Origin: Alphaproteobacteria bacterium
GTDB lineage: Bacteria; Pseudomonadota; Alphaproteobacteria; Micavibrionales; Micavibrionaceae
Reading direction: 5' to 3'
Assembly: GCA_018399685.1 (NCBI GenBank)
Contig: JAGYOK010000001.1
Span: 1 to 64,000 of the forward strand
Length of the DNA: 64,000 bases
Below are positions 50,160 through 59,932 of the stretch, one piece after another (positions within the stretch are counted from its first letter, which is position 1; each line of letters opens with the position of its first letter). The notes beneath the pieces were generated by a model. That model was not told where the DNA came from. It did no database searches and saw only the letters and a list, made by a program, of their open reading frames with translations. A program made the position numbers and the translations under genes.

Positions 50160-51314
50160 TCAAACAGCCCAGGCTTTAGAGCGCCCTCTAATAGTTATAG
50201 AAATATCAGACTGCTTGTGTTCTTCAATGGAGCCAATTTTGTAAACATTCTCTCCCATTTTGGTGAGAACCTTTGTAAGTTCTTCAACCTTGTTTGGCGA
50301 ACAAACTACGACCATTCCCAGACCACAGTTCAAGGTGCGAGCCATGTCATCATTATCGAGTTTACCTTCAGCTTTTAGCCACTTAAAGACCTCGGGTAAT
50401 TCCCATTTGCTAGCGTCAATCCTTGCCATTAACCTGTCCGGGATAACGCGCGGGATATTTTCTGTAATGCCGCCGCCCGTAATATGCGCCATACCCTTTA
50501 TCGCCGGAGAGCCGTCAGAATCCTTTACTTTCATTGCTTTAAGTAGAGATTTCACATAAATTCGAGTTGGAGCCAGCAATGCCTGTCCAAGCGTTTTTGC
50601 TTTTTCCAGAGTTTGTTTTTCGATATCTTTATCTTGATAGCGCACCATCGCAGTAAAAGGGCATGGCTGGTCATAGCTGCTTTTTGTGTCAGCGATTATT
50701 TTGCGTACAAGAGAGTACCCATTAGAGTGCACACCATTTGACTCAAGCCCTAGGATAACATCGCCACTTTTTATTCTTTCCCCCGTAATAACTTGTTTGC
50801 GATCTACAGCACCAACTGTAAAACCTGCCAGATCATAATCACCTACCATGTAAATTCCCGGCATTTCAGCAGTTTCACCGCCGACCAAAGCACACCCTGA
50901 AATTTCACAACCCTTTGCTACACCGGTAATAACTTCTTTGGCCACTGCCTGTTCAAGATGCCCTGTGGCAAAGTAATCCAGAAAGAACAAAGGCTCGGCG
51001 CCTTGTACTACAAGGTCATTAACGCACATTGCTACCAGATCTATGCCGATTGTATTATGAACTCCGGAATCTACAGCAATTTTGATTTTTGTTCCCACAC
51101 CATCAGTTGATGATACTAAAATTGGATCTTTGTATCCTGCATCTTTTAAATCAAATAAAGCTCCAAACCCGCCAAATCCCGGCATTACGCCACTACGATT
51201 TGTTTTTCTTATGACCGGCTTGACCGACTCGATCAAATCAGCCGCCGCATCTATATCGACACCAGCTTTTTTATATGCGCTTTCTTTTCGTTCCGGGGCG
51301 TTATGGCTTTGCAT
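50160..51314 (-). CDS. purM: Phosphoribosylformylglycinamidine cyclo-ligase
   Basis: GGFGALFDL, LVSSTDGVGTKIKIA, HITGGGITENIPRV. Confidence 0.97.
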   Translation of the reverse strand: MQSHNAPERKESAYKKAGVDIDAAADLIESVKPVIRKTNRSGVMPGFGGFGALFDLKDAGYKDPILVSSTDGVGTKIKIAVDSGVHNTIGIDLVAMCVNDLVVQGAEPLFFLDYFATGHLEQAVAKEVITGVAKGCEISGCALVGGETAEMPGIYMVGDYDLAGFTVGAVDRKQVITGERIKSGDVILGLESNGVHSNGYSLVRKIIADTKSSYDQPCPFTAMVRYQDKDIEKQTLEKAKTLGQALLAPTRIYVKSLLKAMKVKDSDGSPAIKGMAHITGGGITENIPRVIPDRLMARIDASKWELPEVFKWLKAEGKLDNDDMARTLNCGLGMVVVCSPNKVEELTKVLTKMGENVYKIGSIEEHKQSDISITIRGRSKAWAV

Positions 51315-51422
51315 TTTTAACGTCTTATTCCTTTATTTTCCTACTAGCTGTTGCTCTTATACGCGCCTCGTTGTAAAAACGAGAACATACGATTTTTCAA
51401 ACACAGAGACTTCAGGTGCACC

Positions 51423-52823
51423 ATGGGCATACCTCAAACAGCTTTTTACTGCAAGCATATTATAGCTTTTTCATTCTTTTTTACCCTCTTAGCGCTTGTT
51501 CTTGCAGTGCCGCAAAATGCGCAGGCATACGACTCGTCTCTTTTCGTGGTAGAGGGGGTGAAAATTGATGTTACAGCCGAAGATGCTGTTAGTGCTAAGG
51601 AGCAGGCCTTTCAGAAAGCACAAATACAGGCTTTTGATATTCTGGCTAATCGCATGGTTGCCGAAACAGATGTATCAAATATGGTTCGGCCAGATTTAAC
51701 GGTTATCGCTTCGATGATTAAAGATTACGAAGTTAGCAATGAACAAATATCTTCAGTTCGTTATGTTGGGGAGTTTAAGTTTCATTTTGATCCCAAAGCC
51801 TTGGGAAACTATTTTTCCATATCAGGCGTGCAATATACAGATAAGAAAAGCAACCCTCTGCTGGTTTTGCCGGTTTTTCAAAAAGATGGAAAAACCACAT
51901 TATGGAGTTCTGAAAATCCATGGTTAAAAGCCTGGGGCAGTGCACAATTTGGAGCATCACTGGTTCCTATTGAGGTTCCGATAGGTGATTTAGAGGATGT
52001 CGCAGACATTAACGATGACAATGCGTTACGGTTCGAGAGAAAAAGTCTGGATCGTATGCTTATGCGTTATAACGCTCGTGAGGCTGCGATAATGATTGCG
52101 GTGCCAGATAGCACACTAGCCGGGCTAGAAACAGAACAACAAGCTGCCGGAAATTTACGTATTAGCATTTACCGCACAGACAGGGGAAGCGCGGAATATG
52201 TCAGCGACTTTACCCTTCATCCAGAAAACGGGCAAAGCGTGGCACAATTCTATGATAGTGCTGTATTAAAAGGATTTCAGGCATTACAGAAAAACTGGAA
52301 AAGCCGAACGGCTGCAAGCGCTTCTCAAAGTCAGCATTACTACGCACGTATGCCGGTTGATAGCTTAAACGAATTGATTGATGCTCAGGATATTTTACGA
52401 ACGCTTCCGGGGTTAAGCAAAATTTCGGTTATTTCCGTCAAACCGACAGAGGCCAGACTCCTTATTACTTTCAGGGGAGATGAGGCTCGTCTGCGCGAAG
52501 CGTTGCGTTCAGGAAGTTCATATATTCTGAGCCAGCCATACAGCAAAGATGAAGAAGCTGCGCGCTCTTCTTTGCCACAAATTTCTGGATTACAAGTAAT
52601 GTACGATATGTACCATCGTAGCAAATCTACAAAAATGAGGCTAAATCCTCATGCTTATAAGCCGACTTATAATCCACAAGAACAGCAGAAAAATGTGCAG
52701 CAATATGGACATGGATCGTCTGCACAGGGTGGTGCTCCGGCATCTGATATAATGGAACAACCTGCCTCATCTTTGGAACCATCAGGTGACCAGGATAGCC
52801 AATCATCCGTCCACACTTTTTAA
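51423..52823 (+). CDS. DUF2066 family secreted protein (start likely MGIPQTAFY)
   Basis: Signal peptide; VKIDVTAEDAVSAKEQAFQKAQIQAFDILANRMV. Confidence 0.8.
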   Translation: MGIPQTAFYCKHIIAFSFFFTLLALVLAVPQNAQAYDSSLFVVEGVKIDVTAEDAVSAKEQAFQKAQIQAFDILANRMVAETDVSNMVRPDLTVIASMIKDYEVSNEQISSVRYVGEFKFHFDPKALGNYFSISGVQYTDKKSNPLLVLPVFQKDGKTTLWSSENPWLKAWGSAQFGASLVPIEVPIGDLEDVADINDDNALRFERKSLDRMLMRYNAREAAIMIAVPDSTLAGLETEQQAAGNLRISIYRTDRGSAEYVSDFTLHPENGQSVAQFYDSAVLKGFQALQKNWKSRTAASASQSQHYYARMPVDSLNELIDAQDILRTLPGLSKISVISVKPTEARLLITFRGDEARLREALRSGSSYILSQPYSKDEEAARSSLPQISGLQVMYDMYHRSKSTKMRLNPHAYKPTYNPQEQQKNVQQYGHGSSAQGGAPASDIMEQPASSLEPSGDQDSQSSVHTF

Positions 52824-52840
52824 AAAGAGGCGCAAATCCC

Positions 52841-53965
52841 ATGGCTGAATATAAAACACTAAAACCATCAACACATTATATATTCTGGAGCTTTGTTACG
52901 GTGTTTTTTGTCGGCGCCGTATTTTTGCTCAAAGCTGTTCTTTTACCTTTTGTGGTAGGCATAGTCGTTGCTTATATGTTGAACCCGGCAGTAGGTAAGC
53001 TTGGAAAAATCGGTATTTCGCGGGAGCCTGCATCACTGTTGATCCTTTCCGGATTTCTTGTTGTTATTCTCGCAGTAATAGCAATTATCTCGCCGTTTTT
53101 AGTCAGAGAGCTAAGCTATTTTATCAAAGACGTTCCGGGTTATGTAGAAGAAATAAAAAAACTGGTACTTCCATTTCAAAAACTTTTAGAAAAATACTCT
53201 GGCAGTGAAATGGAGAATTTGGATTTTAAAGGATTTTTGATAGATAATTCCAAAACAACTACATCCATAGCAGGAGTATTGGCAGACAAGCTGGCTGCTG
53301 GCGGAAAAACAATTATTGATATCATCTCGTTTTTGTTTTTTATGCCCATTGTCGCTTATTTCATGATGAAAGAGTGGCCGTCAATTTTGCGCTGGGCAAA
53401 AGATCTGATCCCGCACCACGCAAAAGACGACGTTATGGATCTGTTAAAACAAATCGATAACAAACTATCGGGCTTTATTCGCGGTCAAATAAGCGTCGCT
53501 TTATTTCTGGCTTTAGCCTACGCAATAGCCCTGACACTGGCCGGGTTAAAATATGGTCTGCTCATTGGAATTATGTCTGGCTTGATCTCGGTCATTCCCA
53601 TGGTCGGATCATCTATTGGCCTGATTGTTAGTGTCGCAGTGGCATGGTTCCAAACAGAAGAGTGGCCGTATGTCCTTATGATTGGTGGTATTTTTATAGG
53701 CGGGCAGCTTATCGAGGGGAACATATTAACGCCAAAACTTGTCGGGGACAGTGTCGGTCTGCACCCGTTGTGGGTCTTCTTTTCCCTGCTCGCCGGTGGC
53801 TCATTGTTGGGCATCTTAGGAATATTTCTAGCAGTGCCCGTAGCCGCTATTATTGGTGTTCTTCTTTCGTTTGTCTTGTATAAATACAGGCAAAGCGATT
53901 ATCATCATGGTGTTTCACAAAAAGTCGAATCACCGCAAAAAGAAGTACAAAAAAGTAAAAAATAG
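52841..53965 (+). CDS. AI-2E family transporter (PerM-like)
   Basis: LPFVVGIVVAYMLNPAV, IPMVGSSIGLIVSV, QLIEGNILTPKLVGDSVGLHPLWVFFSLLAGG. Confidence 0.93.
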   Translation: MAEYKTLKPSTHYIFWSFVTVFFVGAVFLLKAVLLPFVVGIVVAYMLNPAVGKLGKIGISREPASLLILSGFLVVILAVIAIISPFLVRELSYFIKDVPGYVEEIKKLVLPFQKLLEKYSGSEMENLDFKGFLIDNSKTTTSIAGVLADKLAAGGKTIIDIISFLFFMPIVAYFMMKEWPSILRWAKDLIPHHAKDDVMDLLKQIDNKLSGFIRGQISVALFLALAYAIALTLAGLKYGLLIGIMSGLISVIPMVGSSIGLIVSVAVAWFQTEEWPYVLMIGGIFIGGQLIEGNILTPKLVGDSVGLHPLWVFFSLLAGGSLLGILGIFLAVPVAAIIGVLLSFVLYKYRQSDYHHGVSQKVESPQKEVQKSKK

Positions 53966-53967
53966 TT

Positions 53968-54672
53968 ATGCCAGCAGAATTCCTTGCCAACGCCCGCCAA
54001 ATAGCCTTTGATCTCGGTGCACGCCCAGCCTATGGCCGCGCCGATTTTCAGATTGGCAAATCAAATGCTGCCGCAGTAGGGTGGATTGACCGTTGGCCGG
54101 ACTGGATGGCTCCTGTATTAATTTTGCAGGGACCGGCGGCGAGCGGCAAAAGCCATCTTGTCGCTGTGTGGCAGGAAAAAACCAAGGCACACAAGATCAA
54201 TCCTGAATGGCTGGCAACAAAATCTTCGGCTGAATTATTTGACTTGGGAGATGCACTGGTTATAGACGGGCTTGATCCATGGCTTGGCGATAACGAAGCG
54301 GAAACAACACTCTTTCATCTTTATAATATGCTAAAAGAAGAGCAAAAAACCATGATGATCACCATGCGAATGGCTCCATGTGCGACTGATTTTGTGTTGC
54401 CGGATCTTGCATCACGTTTTCGCGCAGCGCCAAGTGTGACTATTCACACTCCAGACGATATGCTGCTTGCTTCTATTTTGAATAAACTTTTTTGTGACAG
54501 GCAGCTCTGCGTTGGCAATGATGTTATTGCGTATTTATTGCCGCGCATGGAGCGCTCTTTTGCTGCTGCTCAGGAACTGGTCAGGCTGGCAGACCGTCGG
54601 GCTTTGTCAGAAAAGAAAAAGATATCTATTCATCTTTTGCGTCTAGTACTTAGCGAGATGCAAAGCGAATAA
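53968..54672 (+). CDS. hda: DnaA-like regulatory inactivator (HdaA-like)
   Basis: LILQGPAASGKSHLV, LASRFRAAPSVTIHTPDDMLLASILNKLF. Confidence 0.82.
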   Translation: MPAEFLANARQIAFDLGARPAYGRADFQIGKSNAAAVGWIDRWPDWMAPVLILQGPAASGKSHLVAVWQEKTKAHKINPEWLATKSSAELFDLGDALVIDGLDPWLGDNEAETTLFHLYNMLKEEQKTMMITMRMAPCATDFVLPDLASRFRAAPSVTIHTPDDMLLASILNKLFCDRQLCVGNDVIAYLLPRMERSFAAAQELVRLADRRALSEKKKISIHLLRLVLSEMQSE

Positions 54673-54693
54673 AGACACCTTAAAAAAAGATCC

Positions 54694-56145
54694 TTATCCT
54701 CCGAACTCTTCTAAATCCTGCGTATAAACGGCGCGCTCTATTTCCTGATAGTCTTCTTTGGAGATCAGACCTTTGCCTTCAAAAATTGTGCAATTACGGC
54801 CACTATTCTTGGCTTCATATAAACACTTGTCCGCACGGCCAATAACTTCTCCAATATCATGATCGCCACTTTCAATGATCGCCCCACCAATAGAAGTTGT
54901 GATTTCAAGGGAGCCTGCTTCTACACTGCAAGTAATAGGGGTGTCGCCGATTGAACGACGCAAGCGCTCGGCAATCATATAAGCTCGCTCGGGCGAAACA
55001 TCAGGCAAGATAACAACAAATTCTTCACCGCCGTAACGCGCTACAAGATCAAAGCTTCTTGTATTGTTTTTAACGCGGTCTGAAAAAACTCTGAGAACCT
55101 CGTCTCCTGCATTATGCCCATGCGTATCGTTTATGATCTTGAAATTATCAATATCCATGATTAATACAGCCAGAGCTTTTTTGCTCTGCTTGTTGCTTTC
55201 AATAAGCTTATCAAGGTGGACTTCCAGATAGCGGCGGTTATAAAGGCCAGTCAAGCTATCTGTTAATGCCATGGACAGGCTGATTTCATAGCTGGAACGC
55301 AAGCGCTCCTGAAACCGTCTACGACGAACTTGCGTACGTACACGCGCTATGACCTCACTTTTTTCCAATGGGCGCATGAGGTAGTCATAAGCTCCGATTT
55401 CCATGCCATGAGCAACACGAGTCATATCTTTTTCATCGGCAATCATGACAATAGGAAGAGAGCGTGTACGTTCATTAGAGCGTAAGTGGGAACAAAGTCG
55501 CAAACCATCTTCATTTTTAAGATTTAGACTTACCATTAGCACGTCAAAATCCTGAGCAGCAACCATCTCCATTGCTTTTATCCCACCGGGAGCGCTCATG
55601 ACAATGTTCAGGTCAGCCGACAGAGCTTCAATAATTTTATCTTTATCATATTCTTTGTCTTCTATGAGCAAAATTCTGGCGCCCTCAATAGGCTCTTGCA
55701 TCAGATTTGTTTTTTCGGTTACAACCCCGAACTGGGTTGCTGCATTTTCACGGATGCGCCATTCATCTAATGCCATTTTAAGACGAGCCAAAGAGCGTAC
55801 GCGTGCCATGAGAGCTATATCATTTATAGGTTTGCTCAGGAAGTCATCGGCGCCGACCTCAAGCCCCCGCACTTTATCTTGAATATCCGTAAGAGCTGTA
55901 ACCATAACAACGGGGATATGCGCTGTATCCGGGTTTGATTTAATGCGCGAACAGACCTCAAAACCATCCATGCCGGGCATCATGATATCAAGAAGCACAA
56001 TATCAGGATTTTCGTTGGCAACCTTGTCCAAGGCTTCCTGACCGCTAACAGCAGTAATAACGTCGTAATACTCGCAGGCTAATTTAGCCTCGAGCAACCT
56101 TACGTTTGGGAGTATATCGTCGACAACGAGAACACGTGCTGACAT
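54694..56145 (-). CDS. pleD: PleD-like response regulator diguanylate cyclase (REC-REC-GGDEF)
   Basis: MSARVLVVDDILPNVRLLEAKL, second receiver, RYGGEEFVVILP. Confidence 0.95.
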   Translation of the reverse strand: MSARVLVVDDILPNVRLLEAKLACEYYDVITAVSGQEALDKVANENPDIVLLDIMMPGMDGFEVCSRIKSNPDTAHIPVVMVTALTDIQDKVRGLEVGADDFLSKPINDIALMARVRSLARLKMALDEWRIRENAATQFGVVTEKTNLMQEPIEGARILLIEDKEYDKDKIIEALSADLNIVMSAPGGIKAMEMVAAQDFDVLMVSLNLKNEDGLRLCSHLRSNERTRSLPIVMIADEKDMTRVAHGMEIGAYDYLMRPLEKSEVIARVRTQVRRRRFQERLRSSYEISLSMALTDSLTGLYNRRYLEVHLDKLIESNKQSKKALAVLIMDIDNFKIINDTHGHNAGDEVLRVFSDRVKNNTRSFDLVARYGGEEFVVILPDVSPERAYMIAERLRRSIGDTPITCSVEAGSLEITTSIGGAIIESGDHDIGEVIGRADKCLYEAKNSGRNCTIFEGKGLISKEDYQEIERAVYTQDLEEFGG

Positions 56146-56146
56146 C

Positions 56147-56638
56147 TTATTGTCTCTCTCCTTCCGGTTTATAACTTTCTCGTGGAGGGTCTTCCGGCAG
56201 CTTTTCTGCCTGTTGTAGCCCTTCCTCTGGCATTTCCCCCTCATTTTCTGATGTTTCAGTTTTATCGTCACTACTGTAAAGATGCTTTTTCACAACCTCG
56301 ATAAAGCAGGATACCGAGATTGGTTTGGAGATATAGTCTTCACAACCACCTTCACGAATTTTTTGTTCATCACCCTTCATGGCAAACGCTGTAACAGCAA
56401 TCACCGGAATGGCTTTTAGCTCTTCATTTTCTTTAAGTTGACGTGTGACATCAAGACCGGAAATCTCTGGAAGCTGAATATCCATTATAATGAGATCGGG
56501 CTTATGCTCTAAAGCTGTATCAAAAGCCAGACGTCCGTCTCTGACCTGTACAGTATCGATTTCATGAGCCTCAAGGAGGTCATGAAACAGCTTCATATTA
56601 AGCTCATTGTCTTCAACGATCAGAACTTTTTTTGTCAT
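56147..56638 (-). CDS. divK: DivK-like single-domain response regulator
   Basis: [41 protein letters not shown]. Confidence 0.92.
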   Translation of the reverse strand: MTKKVLIVEDNELNMKLFHDLLEAHEIDTVQVRDGRLAFDTALEHKPDLIIMDIQLPEISGLDVTRQLKENEELKAIPVIAVTAFAMKGDEQKIREGGCEDYISKPISVSCFIEVVKKHLYSSDDKTETSENEGEMPEEGLQQAEKLPEDPPRESYKPEGERQ

Positions 56639-56806
56639 AATATTGATAAAAATTTCTACACAAGAGTTGATTTTATTTGATTTTGCAGAATACTAACACA
56701 TTAGAAAATTGTAAAAGCACAGCTTTCTACCGCATATCCTAAGCGTTAAGACTTGCCAAAACGTTAATATATGCAAAAAAAACAGCTTTAATCCCAATTA
56801 TTTTTC

Positions 56807-57751
56807 TTAATCTCCATCTTTGCCTTTTATTTCCTCATCTTTTTTGTGGATAGTCGAAATATCACAGCCAGATTCTACAGGCTCTATAGCTATTAAATTC
56901 TGGCTGATAGAGAAGTCTGAATATTCAATCTCTATACTACTGATTATACCATTTTCATGAAACACCACAGACATTTCATAATCAGACATAGTATCAGAGG
57001 AATCATGTGGAAAGAAAGCCAGTCGTACATCCCATGCCTTGGTATTTACTAAGGCCGGGTCAATATTCATCTTGACAGGACTTTCTTCTGAGTTTTCAGG
57101 AAACCGGTATGTACGCGTATCGCCAATAAATGTGTTGATATCGACCGGCCCTTTTCCATCACTACCATCAAATAAGGGGACGCTATAAAAACGTGTGCCT
57201 TGTTTTATTTTGTTTAAAACATCAAGCGTATGCCCCATTGGGAAAAAAGTACCTTTAGGCAATGGCTGCACAAGATCTTTGGGAATACTGTAGTTAACAA
57301 CGATATTTTTACCGTCTTCTCCAAGAGACGTTGCCCCGCGAAATTGTTCAAATAGAGGTCCGTCTTTTTTGCGCTGAGCATTAAAAGTAAAGTTTTTTCC
57401 ATCAAAAGCTTCATAAGTGGAAACGTCACTGGTAACTCGCGCGGCTGGCATTTCAACATATTCATAAAGCATATCAAACTGGTAATTTGATACCCAGCCA
57501 TCACAGGAGGAGCGCCACTCATACAACATTTTACCGCTCAGGTTCGAGAGCATAACGCCGTTTTTTTTGGAAGTAAGGCTGATATCATACAAAGCTTTAT
57601 GGGGTATAAGCCCCGCTTTTATAGCAGGATCGCTTGCCGCATCTGTAGGAGCACTAAAAAATAATACGATCGCAAATTGAATGATAATTGCTCCAGCTTT
57701 AAGAGCTTTTATATTTCTAGCAATTCCTCTCATTTTATAGCGATTTTTCAT
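56807..57751 (-). CDS. DUF3108 family secreted protein (start likely MKNRYK)
   Basis: IPHKALYDISLTSKKNGVMLSNLSGKMLYEWRSSCDGW. Confidence 0.78.
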   Translation of the reverse strand: MKNRYKMRGIARNIKALKAGAIIIQFAIVLFFSAPTDAASDPAIKAGLIPHKALYDISLTSKKNGVMLSNLSGKMLYEWRSSCDGWVSNYQFDMLYEYVEMPAARVTSDVSTYEAFDGKNFTFNAQRKKDGPLFEQFRGATSLGEDGKNIVVNYSIPKDLVQPLPKGTFFPMGHTLDVLNKIKQGTRFYSVPLFDGSDGKGPVDINTFIGDTRTYRFPENSEESPVKMNIDPALVNTKAWDVRLAFFPHDSSDTMSDYEMSVVFHENGIISSIEIEYSDFSISQNLIAIEPVESGCDISTIHKKDEEIKGKDGD

Positions 57752-58008
57752 AGACAAAATATTACCCCAAACATGTAAGGGCTTAAAGCTAAAAAATAAA
57801 AGCGGCAAACCATGCCGCATAGATGATAGGCAAATAATTCACATGGTGTATAAGGGTATAATATATCCAATTAGCCTTATAAAGAAAACCAGTTAATATA
57901 TTGTTATATAACAATATTATTTCTGGCACAGTTCTCGCATTACAAACATTGATATCTATTTGAGTAGCCGGTGTGTTTTTAACACGTCAATGTTTAAGGG
58001 TAAAAATT

Positions 58009-58845
58009 ATGACTTCAGATTTTATTCAAAATACATACGCCTTACGCGAACGCAGCCGCTTGGCAAAGAAAGCATTTTCTTCCACAGGCTTTGCCGGAGT
58101 GCAGCCACGCAAAAGGGCGTTTGGCGTTATCAAAACAGATAAACCCGAACTCACCGAAACTGTTGGTAGTGCAGCTGTAGCCAACGTTAATGTCAATGTT
58201 AAAAATTCCCCGCTGAAGGTTTCTAAAGAACCGCAAAAAGAAAAAACATTTAATAAAACCGCTTTGTTAAAAACGGCATACAAAATGCTCCGTCAGGCAG
58301 AGCGTGACTTGGCGCACATGGAAGAGCGCATTCAAACTCTTCAGGAAATTCTTACGGTTGACGAATTGACCGGACTAACCAATCGTCGGGGCTTTTTCCA
58401 TGCTTTTGAACGTGAGTTGGATCGCACAAATCGTGGAGAAAATGAGGGCGGCCTGCTCATAATGATTGATCTTGATTATTTCAAAGATATCAACGACCGT
58501 TATGGACATCTGGCCGGTGATGAGGCGCTCAGGACTGTCGGACGGTTCCTTGGCAGCTCCACCCGCCCTATGGATATCACAGCTAGGCTAGGCGGGGATG
58601 AGTTTATTATTCTTATGCCTAATTCCAGCATCGGAAAAGCAATGATCCGCGCAAGAAAGCTTGGTAACGCAATTAATGATCTCACCTTTGATTGGGGCGG
58701 AGATGCCATACAAATTAATGCAAGCATTGGTCTTAAAGAATATGTGTGCGGTGACACAATCGAAAATATAATAGAACAAGCCGACCGCGGTTTGTATCAG
58801 GATAAAAAAGAAAGAAAAGATCTGGCGCTGTTTGCAGCGGAATGA
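58009..58845 (+). CDS. GGDEF diguanylate cyclase
   Basis: LTVDELTGLTNRRGF, ITARLGGDEFIILMP. Confidence 0.93.
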   Translation: MTSDFIQNTYALRERSRLAKKAFSSTGFAGVQPRKRAFGVIKTDKPELTETVGSAAVANVNVNVKNSPLKVSKEPQKEKTFNKTALLKTAYKMLRQAERDLAHMEERIQTLQEILTVDELTGLTNRRGFFHAFERELDRTNRGENEGGLLIMIDLDYFKDINDRYGHLAGDEALRTVGRFLGSSTRPMDITARLGGDEFIILMPNSSIGKAMIRARKLGNAINDLTFDWGGDAIQINASIGLKEYVCGDTIENIIEQADRGLYQDKKERKDLALFAAE

Positions 58846-58892
58846 AAGCAGGGGAAAGCTTATAACGAACTGAAAAAGATTAAATAACCCGT

Positions 58893-58985
58893 ACCTGCCA
58901 TGCATCCCCCCTAACCCAACCCTAATGGCAGGTAAACCCGAAAGCCCGGACGTATTCACATTTTCTTTGATGAGTACGTTCGGGT
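58893..58985. ncRNA. Candidate structured RNA: two consecutive hairpins, first with C-rich loop
   Basis: ACCTGCCAT(58893-58901)/ATGGCAGGT(58925-58933); ACCCGA(58936-58941)/TCGGGT(58980-58985) with ACGTA/TACGT inner helix. Confidence 0.35.
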
Positions 58986-59106
58986 ATTTCTTATTTAGCG
59001 TTTAGTGCGCCCTTTGACTCACACTGTAGTTTTAGAGTACAAAGCAGAATAACAAAAACATATGGGCATCGAGCGAAAAGCATAAAGCGGGCGGGGATAT
59101 TTAATT

Positions 59107-59916
59107 ATGAGTCGGCAACCAAATAAAAAACCTTCACACAAGACAAGAGATAGTAGCGAAATCAACCATCATATTGATTCATTGGCTAAATTTCTTGATC
59201 GTGAGCACAGTGAAGATTTATCAGAATTCAAAAATTCTCTGAATAAGGGGCTGGGCATCCTTGTTACAATCAATGATGATGAGACGGGGATTCCCTTGCA
59301 CTTTTTCGCTCAGGGTGAAGATTCTTCTATTTTGAGGAAAAAAGCTGCAAAACTGGATAAGGAACGACACCGCGCGATGATAGCCCTTCAGGAATGGGTT
59401 GAAGAATTTGAAAGAATGTCAAAGAAAGTATTTAAAAATTTTGCTAAATATCTTTACGGACGAATAGAAAGCATAAAGACAAACGCTGAAAAACAAATTG
59501 AGGTTATCGATACAGTCCTTTCCACGGCCAAGGATGCGGCAGCAGCCTCCGGTGCAGGCGCATCTACTATTAGCGCGATTGAAAAGAAAAAAAGCAGACT
59601 TGAGAGATTTATCAACCGTCTAAGTGCTCATAATGAAAAATTGGAGAATGCCAGGAACACTGAAGAGCTGTTAGAAATTGAAACAGAGCTTGAAGAAGAT
59701 GTTAAGGACTTTGACAAGAACACATATTCCCAAAAACAGAATAAGAGCATAAAAGCGTTTTTTATGAGCCTGTATGCAAGTGTTCCGGATATAGCAGCAA
59801 CTCTTCCAGAGATTGAGGAAGAGCAATTTGATATTACTCCATATGGTTCCACTGTTGACGAAGAGGAAGAGGGTAAGTCAGAAACTTCAGATCTTGAAGA
59901 AGAACTGACCTGTTAG
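59107..59916 (+). CDS. Cytoplasmic helical hypothetical protein
   Basis: Intact 269-aa ORF, no recognised domain, acidic C-terminus. Confidence 0.65.
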   Translation: MSRQPNKKPSHKTRDSSEINHHIDSLAKFLDREHSEDLSEFKNSLNKGLGILVTINDDETGIPLHFFAQGEDSSILRKKAAKLDKERHRAMIALQEWVEEFERMSKKVFKNFAKYLYGRIESIKTNAEKQIEVIDTVLSTAKDAAAASGAGASTISAIEKKKSRLERFINRLSAHNEKLENARNTEELLEIETELEEDVKDFDKNTYSQKQNKSIKAFFMSLYASVPDIAATLPEIEEEQFDITPYGSTVDEEEEGKSETSDLEEELTC

Positions 59917-59932
59917 GTTTAATGATTAACCT

